Positions 53,659-63,999 are shown, counted from the stretch's first letter. The stretch is 64,000 bases of DNA from Rhynchopus sp. YZ270_cl-10 (GCA_964035575.1 OZ037860.1:203689-267688), one strand, 5' to 3'. The notes: generated by a model not told the origin, from the letters alone. Numbers and translations are program-made.

Positions 53659-55734
53659 CTAAAACACATTGTCGCGTTCCCTATTGTCCTGTGCCCCAAT
53701 CACCCGGTAACAACCCTTGTGCTGCACAAGAACGTCTTTAAGTGCAGACGGCAGTGTTGTCCCTTCAGGAGACTCATACAGACACACAACCCCGTCACGC
53801 ACAGCCTCCTCGCACAGCGCCCAACTCCGACGCACACCATCCCCCATCACAGTCACAAAGCGCTGGCTCCGTGCACCAACATCCCCGTGCTGCACTGGGC
53901 CGCTTGCAAGCCCAGCCCCGTTCAGTGCAGACTTCACAGACATGTGCTGCACAAACCGTATCGCATTCTCCATGTGTGCAGGTGCAGAACGCGACACGTT
54001 CCACCCAACACAGACACAGTTCCCAAGCAGCGTCACCAGACTCCCTCCACTCTGCTCCAGTGCCGTGGTCAGTGTCGTGAGTCGTGAGCTCATCTGGTGA
54101 AAGGCTATGTTTTGTCCCACATCACCCACTGCAAGCTGTGCAACTCCCAATGTGCCGGAGGTCTGACGTGTGGAGACTGAAAGGTTGTTTGTGGATAAAA
54201 CAGACGACGCACGTGTGGAAAGAGTACCGTTCAGATTCGCAGTTGGTAAAGAAGACTCGCGAAGTGGTGCTTCCCTTCGTCCCCCAAGTGAGACAGGCCA
54301 CACACAGCACACCAACGTGCTCCCAGACACACCCTTCAAGTGAACTGCCTCTGGCACACCCGCAACAGCACTGCACGACTCAGAGACAGACGTCCACAGG
54401 TTAGAGGGAACAGCCACAGCACCAGGCGTGCATGTGCTCTCAAGGCGTGATGCAACGTTCACTGTGTGTCCGAAGTAGTCTGTCCGTCCCGTCAGTGTGT
54501 TCTGCTCCACAGTCACAGGGCCAGTGTTCACCCCAATGCGCACAGTCAGACCACCCCACAGCGACCCCTGACGAGAACAGATTGGTGCATCCTCAAACAG
54601 AGATGCAGGCCAGTCTGCTTCGAAAAGATGCTCCTGCACACGCAACCCAAACGCCACACCGTCGCAAGTGGATGCAAAGGCAATCATGAATGCGTCCCCT
54701 ATGGTCTTCACCTCGTACCCACCACACATCCGCATCACATCACGCATCACAGCGTTGTGGATCTGCAGTCCAGCACGCATCCCCTCAGGTGCGTTCTCCC
54801 AGATCGACGTTGACGCACGGATGTCTGTGAACACAATCGTTGCTGTCTCGCTGTCAAGCCCAGGCGGTGCCACAGTCGGCTGCTGCACACCGTCCTCATC
54901 CAGCTCAAACAATGCAGCAGGGAGGTATGGACGGTAATTCCGCAGGTTCTCCTCCAAGTTCCGCAGTGCCGCTGTCATCCCCTCAGGCAGGTCACCCTCA
55001 TGCGCCTTCAGCAGCTCCGCCACCTGCTCCACGTCGTAGCCAGCAAGGAGTGCTGCAATTTCCTGCACAGCGTTGATCGTCCGCTCCATTGATGTCTGTT
55101 CCTTCAGGAGACCACGTGCAAAGCCTCGGGTTGCGATGAAGTCGATGATAAATACACTCAAAGCAATGATCTGCTGATTCAAAGCTCTGCTCTTGTTAGG
55201 GCAGGGGAGGTCTGCACACTGAGTTGCTTCCTCCATGTAGTCTGCCCTCACCTCCTGTGGCATGATACCAGGGATGTCGAGGATGCCAAACCTGAACAGT
55301 TCTTCCACACCCATGACAAAGAAGTACGCCACTGCGACACAGACGACACACATGCTGTGGCGTGCGGGCACCTCCATCACAAGGAGGAAGTCCACCACAA
55401 CCACGAGTAACGGCCATGCTGTGTTCCCTATAGCACGGGCAGTGACGTCACCACCAAAAGTTCCAAGAGCGTAGCTGTAGGCGACGAACACTATTGCGGG
55501 TGTGGTCAGCTTGACTTTGCAGAGCACCAGCATAGTGGCGTAGATCGCAGTGCAGATTGAGAACACACCTGTGGCGTAATAGAAGTAGCGCCCTCGTAGG
55601 TTAACCCACACCTCCCAAGTGCCAGCCATCATCAACAAGACTGTAACGTTAAAGACGAAGAACAACTTCCGCTTCCGTGTGTCCTTCTTGTCCAGTGTCC
55701 CATCCAGCGACAACACAGCATCCAGACAGCGCAT
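53659..55734 (-). CDS. Class III nucleotidyl cyclase, six TM helices, with degenerate second cyclase-like domain
   Basis: About 691 residues from the ATG at 55734; the frame is open upstream to an ATG at 55902. Six membrane helices fill the first about 200 residues, followed by a helical linker and a class III catalytic domain. Its metal site FTDIRAST is at about 302 and the second Asp lies in VKTIGDAFM (Lys343, Asp347). DYFGHTVNVASR supplies Asp419, Asn426 and Arg430. This set is complete, and Lys plus Asp favour ATP, so adenylate cyclase is likely. Near the C-terminus a second cyclase-like fold (LVTLLGNCVCVGW ... RFVTVMGDGVRRSW) lacks the metal Asp motifs and may be a regulatory partner. 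The upstream 56 codons overlap a dispersed repeat, so I prefer the inner start. Receptor-type cyclases with FTDI-SST motifs are common in kinetoplastids. Confidence 0.88.
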   Translation of the reverse strand: MRCLDAVLSLDGTLDKKDTRKRKLFFVFNVTVLLMMAGTWEVWVNLRGRYFYYATGVFSICTAIYATMLVLCKVKLTTPAIVFVAYSYALGTFGGDVTARAIGNTAWPLLVVVVDFLLVMEVPARHSMCVVCVAVAYFFVMGVEELFRFGILDIPGIMPQEVRADYMEEATQCADLPCPNKSRALNQQIIALSVFIIDFIATRGFARGLLKEQTSMERTINAVQEIAALLAGYDVEQVAELLKAHEGDLPEGMTAALRNLEENLRNYRPYLPAALFELDEDGVQQPTVAPPGLDSETATIVFTDIRASTSIWENAPEGMRAGLQIHNAVMRDVMRMCGGYEVKTIGDAFMIAFASTCDGVAFGLRVQEHLFEADWPASLFEDAPICSRQGSLWGGLTVRIGVNTGPVTVEQNTLTGRTDYFGHTVNVASRLESTCTPGAVAVPSNLWTSVSESCSAVAGVPEAVHLKGVSGSTLVCCVWPVSLGGRREAPLRESSLPTANLNGTLSTRASSVLSTNNLSVSTRQTSGTLGVAQLAVGDVGQNIAFHQMSSRLTTLTTALEQSGGSLVTLLGNCVCVGWNVSRSAPAHMENAIRFVQHMSVKSALNGAGLASGPVQHGDVGARSQRFVTVMGDGVRRSWALCEEAVRDGVVCLYESPEGTTLPSALKDVLVQHKGCYRVIGAQDNRERDNVF

Positions 55735-56116
55735 TGTGTTCGTGTGTTCTTGTGGAAGCAGACGTATCTTAGACAGAAGACACCCGACACCAATACCTGT
55801 GACTGTCCTGAACCGTGCCAGTACCGCGTAGGACCGGGTGGACCACAACGTCCTACAGCCATTTCGTGGTTTACATCTGATATGCCCTACTCCCGCTTCC
55901 ACTCATCAGTCAGATGAACGGGGATCATTGGAGACATAGGGTCATGAGGACGGTGTTTCGATTTTTTGACAAGGCGCTGGCCATACAAAATGCACTGGTG
56001 GTGCAGAAAATGGCCGGGGAATAAACTCTAGATGCTCCACACAGCCCAAAAAAGAGGTTCTTTTTTTTTTTGTTATTTTAGAAAAATGCAGAAAGGGGGG
56101 GTAAGAAGGGGGGGTT
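55735..56116. other. Leader of cyclase gene with dispersed repeat
   Basis: The segment about 55850-55885 (CATTTCGTGGTTTACATCTG and flanks) matches the end of the dispersed repeats at 23016 and 43002. It is the likely reason why the cyclase frame seems to extend further upstream. Confidence 0.6.
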
Positions 56117-56500
56117 TTAGTGTAGCGCTTTCTCAACGTTCAGGCGGAAGGCATCTCGGAGATATCCTTTTTCGCCGTCGTGGTGGGTGGTGTCGTATTC
56201 GGTTGCACTTGGGAGAAGGGGTCGGGTGAAGGATTTGTCACGCCAGAGGACTAGCCAGCCTGCTGTAGATTCTATAAAGACTGTTTCGCCAACCAGGCTG
56301 GACCAGGCAGACGACGCGACGACTGCCTGCACGTTGTCATAGCGATGACACATCTTCGCACAGTCAAAGAAACCCACTATCCCACTGCGTTCCGCCCCAT
56401 CCACATGCCCGGCAGCGTACACATGAATGCTCTTCAACTCAACGCCGTCAACACTGCCATACAACACCACGAAAATAAACAACACAAATAAATTCGTCAT
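56117..56500 (-). CDS. Small secreted protein, family unknown
   Basis: Open frame of 127 residues with a clear signal peptide (MTNLFVLFIFVVLYGSVDG). The mature part is about 108 residues, with one FFDCAKMCHRYDN segment carrying two Cys, aromatic residues and a charged C-terminus. No family is recognised. Same direction as its neighbours; an AG lies about 9 nt before the ATG. It may be a secreted or lumenal protein. Length and signal peptide argue for a real gene. Confidence 0.5.
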   Translation of the reverse strand: MTNLFVLFIFVVLYGSVDGVELKSIHVYAAGHVDGAERSGIVGFFDCAKMCHRYDNVQAVVASSAWSSLVGETVFIESTAGWLVLWRDKSFTRPLLPSATEYDTTHHDGEKGYLRDAFRLNVEKALH

Positions 56501-58220
56501 TTCTCTTTCTGCATCGCTTTTTTTGGTACTGTGTTGTCTGGAATAAAAGGTGAAAGGGTTGAGGGGAAATCCAATTTGAGGACAAAAAAAAGGTTTTAAA
56601 AAAGATCAATTTTTTTTCTCACAGCGTTGTTTTGTTGCTGTTCTTTGTTTTAGAAGCACCGAGGGGGGGAGAGAGAGAGAGAGAGGACGGGTGCTAAAAA
56701 GAAGAGTTGAAGGTCTCAAAAAAAAAAAAAAAAAGCAGAAACAAAAGATCGGAAAGTGCATTTACGCCCTCTAGACAAAACATAGAAAGAACACAAAATC
56801 GCCAAAAAATCACGAAAAAAGAATGTTTTTTTTTTCCCCGTGGGTATTGTGTTTTGGTGGTTTTTGTGTTGTATGTTTTGCCCCTTCCATCATATTTCCA
56901 TATGTGACGAACAAACGCCCCACTGGATAAGATAAGAAGGGTGGCGAAATTGGGAGAGGTGGGAGATCAATCATTTATTTTCAAAAAAAATAGAATAAAA
57001 ATTAATAATAAAAATGGCCTTCTTTTTGCGGTTGGTCAATAGATCGAAAGGGCATACAAAGGGAGACGCCTAGTTGCTTTTTATTTTTGAAAAAGACGTC
57101 TTTTGAAAATTTGTGTGTCGTGGAGATGAAAAAACAAACAGACCAAACCGTTTGCAAAAAGGCCAAAAATATATAAAAAAAAAACCCAACAACAAGAAAT
57201 GCATAGTCATATCAAGATCAGGTGGCGACCGTAAAAAGTCCGGTTTTCTCTTCTTCCGTTGGAAGATGAGATTGGGTGGTTCTGATCTAACGACGTTTTT
57301 TTTAATTTTTTTGATCAATTTGTTGGATTAGTGCAGTTGCCATAGAGACAATCTCCACAGTAAAGCTTTTTTTCGAGAGAAAAAAAAAAAGGGAAAAGAG
57401 ATCATTTAAGAGTGAACCCTCCCCACCCCGAAGGCTGAAAGAGAGTGTATTGTAACACACATTCTCATTTAGTTGTGTTTCTTCAGGGGAGGGCCACAAA
57501 AATGATTTCGATACGCACAGAAGAATTCAAATATTTAGAAAGACGAAATGTGTTTGTACACAAATCTTTCAAACGAAACAGGTCCTAACAGGGAACCCCT
57601 GCAAGGGAAAAGAAACAAGTTGAAAAGTTTCCTTTTTTAAGGTACAGACACCTGGATGTGGGTACAAAAACAAAAAGAAACAAGACATGTATAACAGACG
57701 ATGGCAGTGTGGAGAGCTCTTGAGAGAGACCCGTTCCACAAAAGAAAGACAAACAACAAGAAAACAAGAGTGGATATGAGGAAGGTGTGTCTTTGCGAGG
57801 GTGTGTCTCTGTACGTGCAACAAATCTATCGAGGTTGTTCGTACAGTACCCTCTTCTGTGAGTCAGGTCGTGAGGTTGTTTTGCCCCCTTCAAGAGATCT
57901 TGTGGGGGTGACCAAAGTGACAAGCGACACAAGTGTTAAAAAAATAAGACAAAAACTGGCACAACGGGAGGTGGCGTAACTCACCTAAACCTTGAGCGAA
58001 CAAGGTCTGCCTTCCGGATGGGGTTGTTATATTGAAGAAGAATAGAGAAAATAGAATCAGAATAATCTGTAGGTAGAAGTTGTGTTGCAATGGGGTAACA
58101 GCGGCACACCCCAAAGTAAAGGTAACGCAACGTTGAACAAAAGAAAGCCCACCGAGCGATGTGGGCAGTGTGGTACAGAAAGGATTGAATTGTGTCAAGA
58201 AAACAAAAGAAGAAAGCCTT
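56501..58220. other. Spacer, 3' flank of astacin gene copy A
   Basis: No supportable gene. It contains a (GA)n run near 56670-56683, a GATAATCTGT-type cassette at 57313-57359 and the duplicated flank. The open frames on both strands are also found in copy B, because the DNA is duplicated. Confidence 0.5.
57313..57359 (-). repeat. Stem-loop cassette, GATAATCTGT-like subfamily
   Basis: GATCAATTTGTTGG, TTAGTGCAG, TTG, loop, CAA, TCTCCAC. The inner arm is TTG/CAA. Its duplicate is at 62140-62186. Confidence 0.65.
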
Positions 58221-60959
58221 TCAGTGCGACAGGTTCTCGACAGGCACAAACTCGCGAACGCCGTTGGGCAGGGTCCACTCAAGGTTGAGGTAGGCCTTCC
58301 TCCTGCGCTCGAAGAAGTGGATCTTGAGCGGGTGCGAGCCAGCAGAGAGCTGCAGCGTCACGGACTCTGTCTTTGAGGTGTGGATGCCACCGTTCTCAAT
58401 CTGCTTCGCACCGTCGAGCCACAGACGCGACCCGTCGTCCGACGTCAGGTGCAGGGTGTACTCGCCCGCAACCGCCACGTCCAAAGAGCCCTCCAGCTGC
58501 GCAGCAAAGTTGTTCCTCAGCGACCTGTCAATCGCCTTCCACACACTGTTCACAAACTTGATACGCTCCGTCACGACAACGAAGTTTGGCATCAGTGCGT
58601 CGAAGTCAGGGAAGTCGTACATGCCGCCACCGGGCTTGTAGATCGACGTCTGCAGACCAGGCCTGCTGGTGGGTGTGGGAGGCAGGGGCACAGATGTGGC
58701 AGGCATGCTGGTGCGTGGTGCGTTGGTCTTGGGTGCGTTAGTGCGGGGTGCGTTCGTCTTGGGCGCACTGGTGCGTGGGGCGTTGGTCTTGGGTGCGTTG
58801 GTGCGTGGTGCGTTAGTCCTGGGCACACTGGTACGTGGTGCGTTAGTCTTGGGAGCACTGGTGCGTGGGGCGTCGGTCTTGGGTGCGTTAGTGCGTGGTG
58901 CGTCCGTCTTAGGCGCATCAGTACGTGGTGCGTTAGTCTTTGGTGCGTTAGTCTTGGGAGCACTGGTGCGTGGGGCGTCGGTCTTAGGTGCGTTAGTGCG
59001 CGGTGCGTTGGTACGTGGTGCATTGGTCCTGGGTGCGTCGGTTGCTGGCGCATCGGTCTTGGGTGCGTTAGTGCGGGGTGCATTGGTCCTGGGTGCGTTG
59101 GTACGTGGTGCGTTGGTGCGCGGTGCGTTAGTCCTGGGTGCGTTGGTACGTGGGGCACTGGTCCTGGGTGCTGCTGTTGCAGGCACATCTGTGTCAGGAA
59201 CCGGGACAGCAGTGCTAGGCACTGGGGCATCTGTGGGAGACACTCCCCTCTTCGGGCACTCCAGCTTGAACTCATCGAGCCAACCGTTCCCGAAGAAGAT
59301 GGCCCTCGTGAGCCCACCAGCACAGCCGGAAGAGATGGTGTTCGAGCCCAGGAATGTGCCGTCCACAAGAACTCTGTACGACATGGCCGTCCAGTCCATC
59401 TCCATGGTCACAGCGTAGAACCTGTCCGCCTCAGGTGCAGTGTTCGATACCAGGCGGTTTCCAACACGCCACTGCCCGCTCGAGTAGCGCTGCACAATAC
59501 TGCATGTAGCGGAACCACGACGCAGATACACGGCAGGCCACTGCTGCGTGCTCCCACCCATCGCAGACATGTGGAACGAGACTGTGTCCGGCTCGCTGTC
59601 AGCAAAGTCCAGCCACGCCTGTCCACGCGACGACGACCCCACCTCACCCACACGCATGCTTGCACCTCCTGCAACAAACACAGACGAGTCCTCCGTCACC
59701 GCACCAGACGTCGACCATGTGATCTCCCCGTCAAACGGGTGCAGCACGTCCGCAGGGCACGACACCGTCCCGCTGCAGTCAGCACCTGCGTAACCAGCCT
59801 CGCACTGGCACGGCGTCAGGAGGTCCTCAACACACGTCCCATGTCCACTGCACACGTTCGGGTCGCTCGCCCCAATCCCAAAGCACAGGGTGTCTGCATC
59901 CGCCACACGCACGCTCACTGCACACGTTGTCGACGGCCCGTCTGTCCCAGTGAAGGTCGCACTCAGCGTGAAGGTCTGCCCCGCAACAGCGGCAGACGGC
60001 GTGAACGTGAGCTCCGTGAAGGCAATGTTCCCCATGCTGCTCCCAGACGCACGTGAGTACGCAACCTGCCCTTCAGGTGCCGTCGTCCCCGGGTACGACA
60101 CGACCGCAGACTTCGACGCTGCGTACATCATGTTGAAGTCCAGGTCCCACGCCTTCGAGTGTGGGATCAGGTGTGTCTGTGTGGTGTCGATCGACGGCAT
60201 GCATGTCGGGCGTGCGTATTCTGTGGAGCACTCGTTGTACATGAACTGGATTGCCGCCACGTCCCCGCCGCTGAGTCCCGAGCGCTGTCCAATCGGCTGC
60301 GGTGCGATGATGGTTGGGCCATTCCCGTTCGAGAACGCTGTCGAGTGGTAGTGCATGATCGATGCGTAGTCGTACGCACCCAGGTCGTGTCCACTGGAGC
60401 TCATCTTGTTGAAGTTGCTTCCATAGCCCGACCGCACAGCTGTCAGGTCCACCACCACGTACTCGTCACGGTCCTTGCGCATCTGTTCGTGCAGCAGCCC
60501 CAGTGAGTGCCCAATCTCGTGGATCGTCGACCCTGTGGAACACCCACTTGCAAGGTTGATTGTGTTCACACGCGTGGATGATGTGCCAACAGGCGAGCTG
60601 CAGCCACCCCCTGCAATGAACCTGATGTAGGGACGTGCACAGCCCTCCTCACTCGCACACTGGGTGAAGCGGATGCAGGTCTTCGCCTCCCAGTCTGCGA
60701 CAGCGCCAAGGACACGCACGTCGTTTGCCGCCATCGGCGTTGCGCCCTCTGCGTTCACTGCCTCTGTCTCGATGTAGTAGCGCACGTGCCCCAACTGAAA
60801 CATCTGCGACTGGCGTGTCAACGGCGACGCTGAGAGCACTGCCCCACTGCGCCCCTCACGCGGCACCTGGATGTCGCCCTCCACGATGTCGTAGTCCTCA
60901 TGCGCTGCAGACAGCACCGCGCATAGCAGCAACAGCGGCAGCATGTGGCTCACGTGCAT
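58221..60959 (-). CDS. Secreted astacin metalloprotease with EGF-like, linker-repeat and PA14 domains
   Basis: A 912-residue single-exon protein. Signal peptide 1-19 (MLPLLLLCAVLSA). The astacin (M12A) domain covers about residues 50-245, with the zinc motif HEIGHSLGLLHEQ (His147, Glu148, His151, His157) and the Met-turn SIMHYHS (Met202, Tyr204). All catalytic residues are present. An EGF-like stretch follows (CSGHGTCVEDLLTPCQCEAGYAGADC in part), then a jelly-roll-like region of about 190 residues. Next comes a linker of about 31 five-residue repeats of the type [RK]T[NSD]AP, encoded by a 15-bp minisatellite. The C-terminal about 140 residues are a PA14-type domain (TLHLTSDDGSRLWLDG, then HPLKIHFFERR), which usually binds carbohydrate. 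It is probably a secreted or surface protease tethered to glycans. Tandem copy at 62971. Confidence 0.93.
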   Translation of the reverse strand: MHVSHMLPLLLLCAVLSAAHEDYDIVEGDIQVPREGRSGAVLSASPLTRQSQMFQLGHVRYYIETEAVNAEGATPMAANDVRVLGAVADWEAKTCIRFTQCASEEGCARPYIRFIAGGGCSSPVGTSSTRVNTINLASGCSTGSTIHEIGHSLGLLHEQMRKDRDEYVVVDLTAVRSGYGSNFNKMSSSGHDLGAYDYASIMHYHSTAFSNGNGPTIIAPQPIGQRSGLSGGDVAAIQFMYNECSTEYARPTCMPSIDTTQTHLIPHSKAWDLDFNMMYAASKSAVVSYPGTTAPEGQVAYSRASGSSMGNIAFTELTFTPSAAVAGQTFTLSATFTGTDGPSTTCAVSVRVADADTLCFGIGASDPNVCSGHGTCVEDLLTPCQCEAGYAGADCSGTVSCPADVLHPFDGEITWSTSGAVTEDSSVFVAGGASMRVGEVGSSSRGQAWLDFADSEPDTVSFHMSAMGGSTQQWPAVYLRRGSATCSIVQRYSSGQWRVGNRLVSNTAPEADRFYAVTMEMDWTAMSYRVLVDGTFLGSNTISSGCAGGLTRAIFFGNGWLDEFKLECPKRGVSPTDAPVPSTAVPVPDTDVPATAAPRTSAPRTNAPRTNAPRTNAPRTNAPRTNAPRTNAPKTDAPATDAPRTNAPRTNAPRTNAPKTDAPRTSAPKTNAPKTNAPRTDAPKTDAPRTNAPKTDAPRTSAPKTNAPRTSVPRTNAPRTNAPKTNAPRTSAPKTNAPRTNAPKTNAPRTSMPATSVPLPPTPTSRPGLQTSIYKPGGGMYDFPDFDALMPNFVVVTERIKFVNSVWKAIDRSLRNNFAAQLEGSLDVAVAGEYTLHLTSDDGSRLWLDGAKQIENGGIHTSKTESVTLQLSAGSHPLKIHFFERRRKAYLNLEWTLPNGVREFVPVENLSH

Positions 60960-62970
60960 TGGATAAGAAGACTGACTGCAGTCAGACAGGTATAACTATG
61001 TAGCTTCTCCTGAGTGCACAGAACCGCAGTTGCAAACTTTGTAAAGTATGGAAAGTATTCTGTATGAATGTAGTGATGTGTGCAACAAGAGAGAAACGAC
61101 GCACGCTTGCCAGTTGAAAAACGATGCGGAACAGTTTTCACAGGTTTCGAATAAGCGATCCTCAAAGGACGCAAATGCACGGGGAAGTAGAAGGAAGAAG
61201 GAAAATGTATGTCAAATGGTCAGTGGGGAATGGGGACATATTTGTGATGGGTCCAACCCAAGGATTGTGTTCGTTGGTGCTTTCCCCCCTCGATATAATC
61301 ATCGTGAGACGGCGGAGGTGCAAGGTAGCAATGCTGCTTCCGTCACCCTTGTGAGTAAAACAAAAGGGAGTTTCAAAAAAACACAGAAAGAACACAAAAT
61401 CGCCAAAAAACCTCCCCACGGAAAAAAGAATACTTCTTCTTCCGTGGTTGTTGTGCTGTGGTGGTTTTTGTGTTTTACGTTTTGCCCCTTCCATCATATT
61501 TCCTTATGTGACGAACAAACGTCCCACTGGATAAGATAAGAAGGGTGGCGATATGGGAGAGGTGGGAGATCAATCATCAAAAAACAAACAAATAATCCAT
61601 ACATCAACACGGTGCCTTAAGGGTCTAAAGGAACCCTAAAACGCTAAAACTCTCGAATACACGAACGCAGAGTCTCCAAGCCTCTCGGGGAGTGCAATGT
61701 ATGAAAATAATAAGAGTATAATAATAACAAATAGTTGTGTTACGGAACAACTGTCCAGGACATGTCAAGGATATGCCAAGGACATGTCAAGGACATGTCA
61801 ATACAGGCCCCCTCCGGAACACCAAACAGCCTAGTTTTTTTGCGGTTGGTCATTATCTCGAAAGGGCACACAGAGGGAGACGCCTAGTTGCCTAATAATT
61901 ATATTTCATTAAAAAGACGTCTTTTTGTGTGGCGTGGAGATGAAAAACAAACGAACCAAACTGTTGCAAAAAGGCCAAAAAATATAAAACAACAACAAGA
62001 AATTTATAGTCGTGATATCAAGATCAGGTGGCGACCGTAAAAAGTCCGGCTTTCTCTTCTTCCGTGGAATGAGATTGGGTGGTTCTGATCTAACGACATT
62101 TATTTTTTATTTTTCTCTTCGTTCTTCTTCTTTTTTTTTGATAATTTCTTGGATTAGTGCAGCTGCCATAGAGACAATCTCCACTAAAGTTTTTCAAAAA
62201 AAAAAAGTATTTCGACGTATGCATTCAATAAATTGATAGCATAGGAAAAAAAGAAAAGAAAAGAAAAGAGATCATTTAAGAGTGAACCCTCACCCCGAAG
62301 GCTAAAAGAGATTGTATTGTAACACACATTCTCATTTAGTTGTGTTTCTTCAGGGGAGGGCCACAAAAATTATTTCGATACGCATAGAAGAATTCAAATA
62401 TTTAGAAAGATTGAATGTGTTTGTACACAAATCTTTCAAACGAAACAGGTCCTAACAGGGAACCCCTGCAAGGGAAAAGAAACAAGTTGAAAAGTTTCCT
62501 TTGTATTGGTACAGACACCTGGATGTGGGACAAAAACAAAAAGAAACAAGACATATATAACAGACGATGGCAGTGTGGAGAGCTCTTGAGAGAGACCCGT
62601 TCCACAAAAGAAAGACAAACAAGAAAACAAGAGTGGATATGAGGAAGGTGTGTCTTTGCGAGGGTGTGTCTCTGTACGTGCAACAAATCTGGCAAATACA
62701 AAAAACTGGCACAGCAGGAGGTGGCGTAACTCACCTAAACCTTGAGCGAACAAGGTCTGCCTTCCGGATGGGGTTGTTATATTGAAGAAGAATAGAGAAA
62801 ATAGAATCAGAATAATCTGTAGGTAGAAGTTGTGTTGCAATGGGGTAACAGCGGCACACCCCAAAGTAAAGGTAACGCAACGTTGAACAAAAGAAAGCCC
62901 ACCGAGCGATGTGGGCAGTGTGGTACAGAAAGGATTGAATTGTGTCAAGAAAACAAAAGAAGAAAGCCTT
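60960..62970. other. Spacer between astacin copies
   Basis: About 2 kb. 60960-61380 is leader sequence of copy A. 61384-62970 is the duplicated 3' flank of copy B, with a copy-specific insert at about 61620-61835 that includes ACATGTCAAGG-type repeats (61770-61800). A cassette lies at 62140-62186. No separate gene. Confidence 0.55.
62140..62186 (-). repeat. Stem-loop cassette, GATAATCTGT-like subfamily
   Basis: GATAATTTCTTGG, TTAGTGCAG, CTG, loop, CAA, TCTCCACTA. Duplicate of the 57313 cassette with a changed left inner arm. Confidence 0.65.
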
Positions 62971-63999
62971 TCAGTGCGACAGGTTCTCGACAGGCACAAA
63001 CTCGCGAACGCCGTTGGGCAGGGTCCACTCAAGGTTGAGGTAGGCCTTCCTCCTGCGCTCGAAGAAGTGGATCTTGAGCGGGTGCGAGCCAGCAGAGAGC
63101 TGCAGCGTCACGGACTCTGTCATTGCGATGTGGATGCCACCGTTCTCAATCTGCTTCGCACCGTCGAGCCACAGACGCGACCCGTCGTCCGACGTCAGGT
63201 GCAGGGTGTACTCGCCCGCAACCGCCACGTCCAAAGAGCCCTCCAGCTGCGCAGCAAAGTTGTTCCTCAGCGAACTGTCAATCGCCTTCCACATACTGCC
63301 CACAAAGTTAACACGCTCTGTCACGACAACGAAGTTCGGCATCAGTGCGTCGAAGTCAGGGAAGTCGTACATGCCGCCGCCGGGCTTGTACATCGACATC
63401 TGCAGACCAGGCCTGCTGGTGGGTGTGGGAGGCAGGGGCACAGATGTGGCAGGCATGCTGGTGCGTGGTGCGTTGGTCTTTGGTGCGTTGGTACGTGGTG
63501 CACTGGTCCTGGGTGCGTCGGTTGCTGGCGCATCGGTCTTGGGCACACTGGTGGGTGGAGCGTTGGTGCGTGGTGCGTTAGTCCTGGGTGCGTTGGTACG
63601 TGGGGCGTCCGTCTTAGGTGCATTAGTGCGTGGTGCGTTGGTACGTGGTGCATTGGTCCTGGGTGCGTCGGTTGCTGGCGCATCGGTCTTGGGTGCGTTA
63701 GTGCGTGGTGCGTCCGTCTTAGGTGCATCAGTACGTGGTGCACTGGTCTTGGGTGCGTCGGTTGCTGGCGCATCGGTCTTGGGTGCGTTGGTACGTGGTG
63801 CATTGGTCCTGGGTGCTGCTGTTGCAGGCACATCTGTGTCAGGAACCGGGACAGCAGTGCTAGGCACTGGGGCATCTGTGGGAGACACTCCCCTCTTCGG
63901 GCACTCCAGCTTGAACTCATCGAGCCAACCGTTCCCGAAGAAGCTCGCCCTCGTGAGCCCACCAGCACAGATGGAAGGGATGGTGCTCGATTCCAGGAA
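62971..63999 (-). CDS. Second astacin-PA14 gene, 3' part only (5' part beyond window)
   Basis: The frame is open to the window end, where it reads as the jelly-roll-like region (FFGNGWLDEFKLECPKRGVS), so the astacin domain lies outside. The repeat linker has about 24 five-residue units against about 31 in copy A, in a different order. The PA14 domain is nearly identical, with a few changes (for example VNFVGSMWKAIDSS against IKFVNSVWKAIDRS). No internal stop, so probably an intact paralogue. Confidence 0.88.
   Translation of the reverse strand, partial: FLESSTIPSICAGGLTRASFFGNGWLDEFKLECPKRGVSPTDAPVPSTAVPVPDTDVPATAAPRTNAPRTNAPKTDAPATDAPKTSAPRTDAPKTDAPRTNAPKTDAPATDAPRTNAPRTNAPRTNAPKTDAPRTNAPRTNAPRTNAPPTSVPKTDAPATDAPRTSAPRTNAPKTNAPRTSMPATSVPLPPTPTSRPGLQMSMYKPGGGMYDFPDFDALMPNFVVVTERVNFVGSMWKAIDSSLRNNFAAQLEGSLDVAVAGEYTLHLTSDDGSRLWLDGAKQIENGGIHIAMTESVTLQLSAGSHPLKIHFFERRRKAYLNLEWTLPNGVREFVPVENLSH

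Larger units (their letters stand above)
56780..60959. repeat. Segmental duplication, unit A (astacin gene plus 3' flank)
   Basis: Begins near AGAAAGAACACAAAATCGCC at about 56790 and runs through the astacin gene. Unit B starts at about 61384. Flank identity is high and rises to nearly complete over the last 220 bp before the stop. Unit A has a stretch of about 120 bp (57837-57950) missing from B. B has about 200 bp (61620-61835) missing from A. Confidence 0.85.

Noticed and set aside
58380-60056. 558-codon frame on the plus strand opposite the astacin gene
   Set aside because: Antisense shadow of the GC-rich repeat linker and coding region. The minus-strand frame has clear domains.
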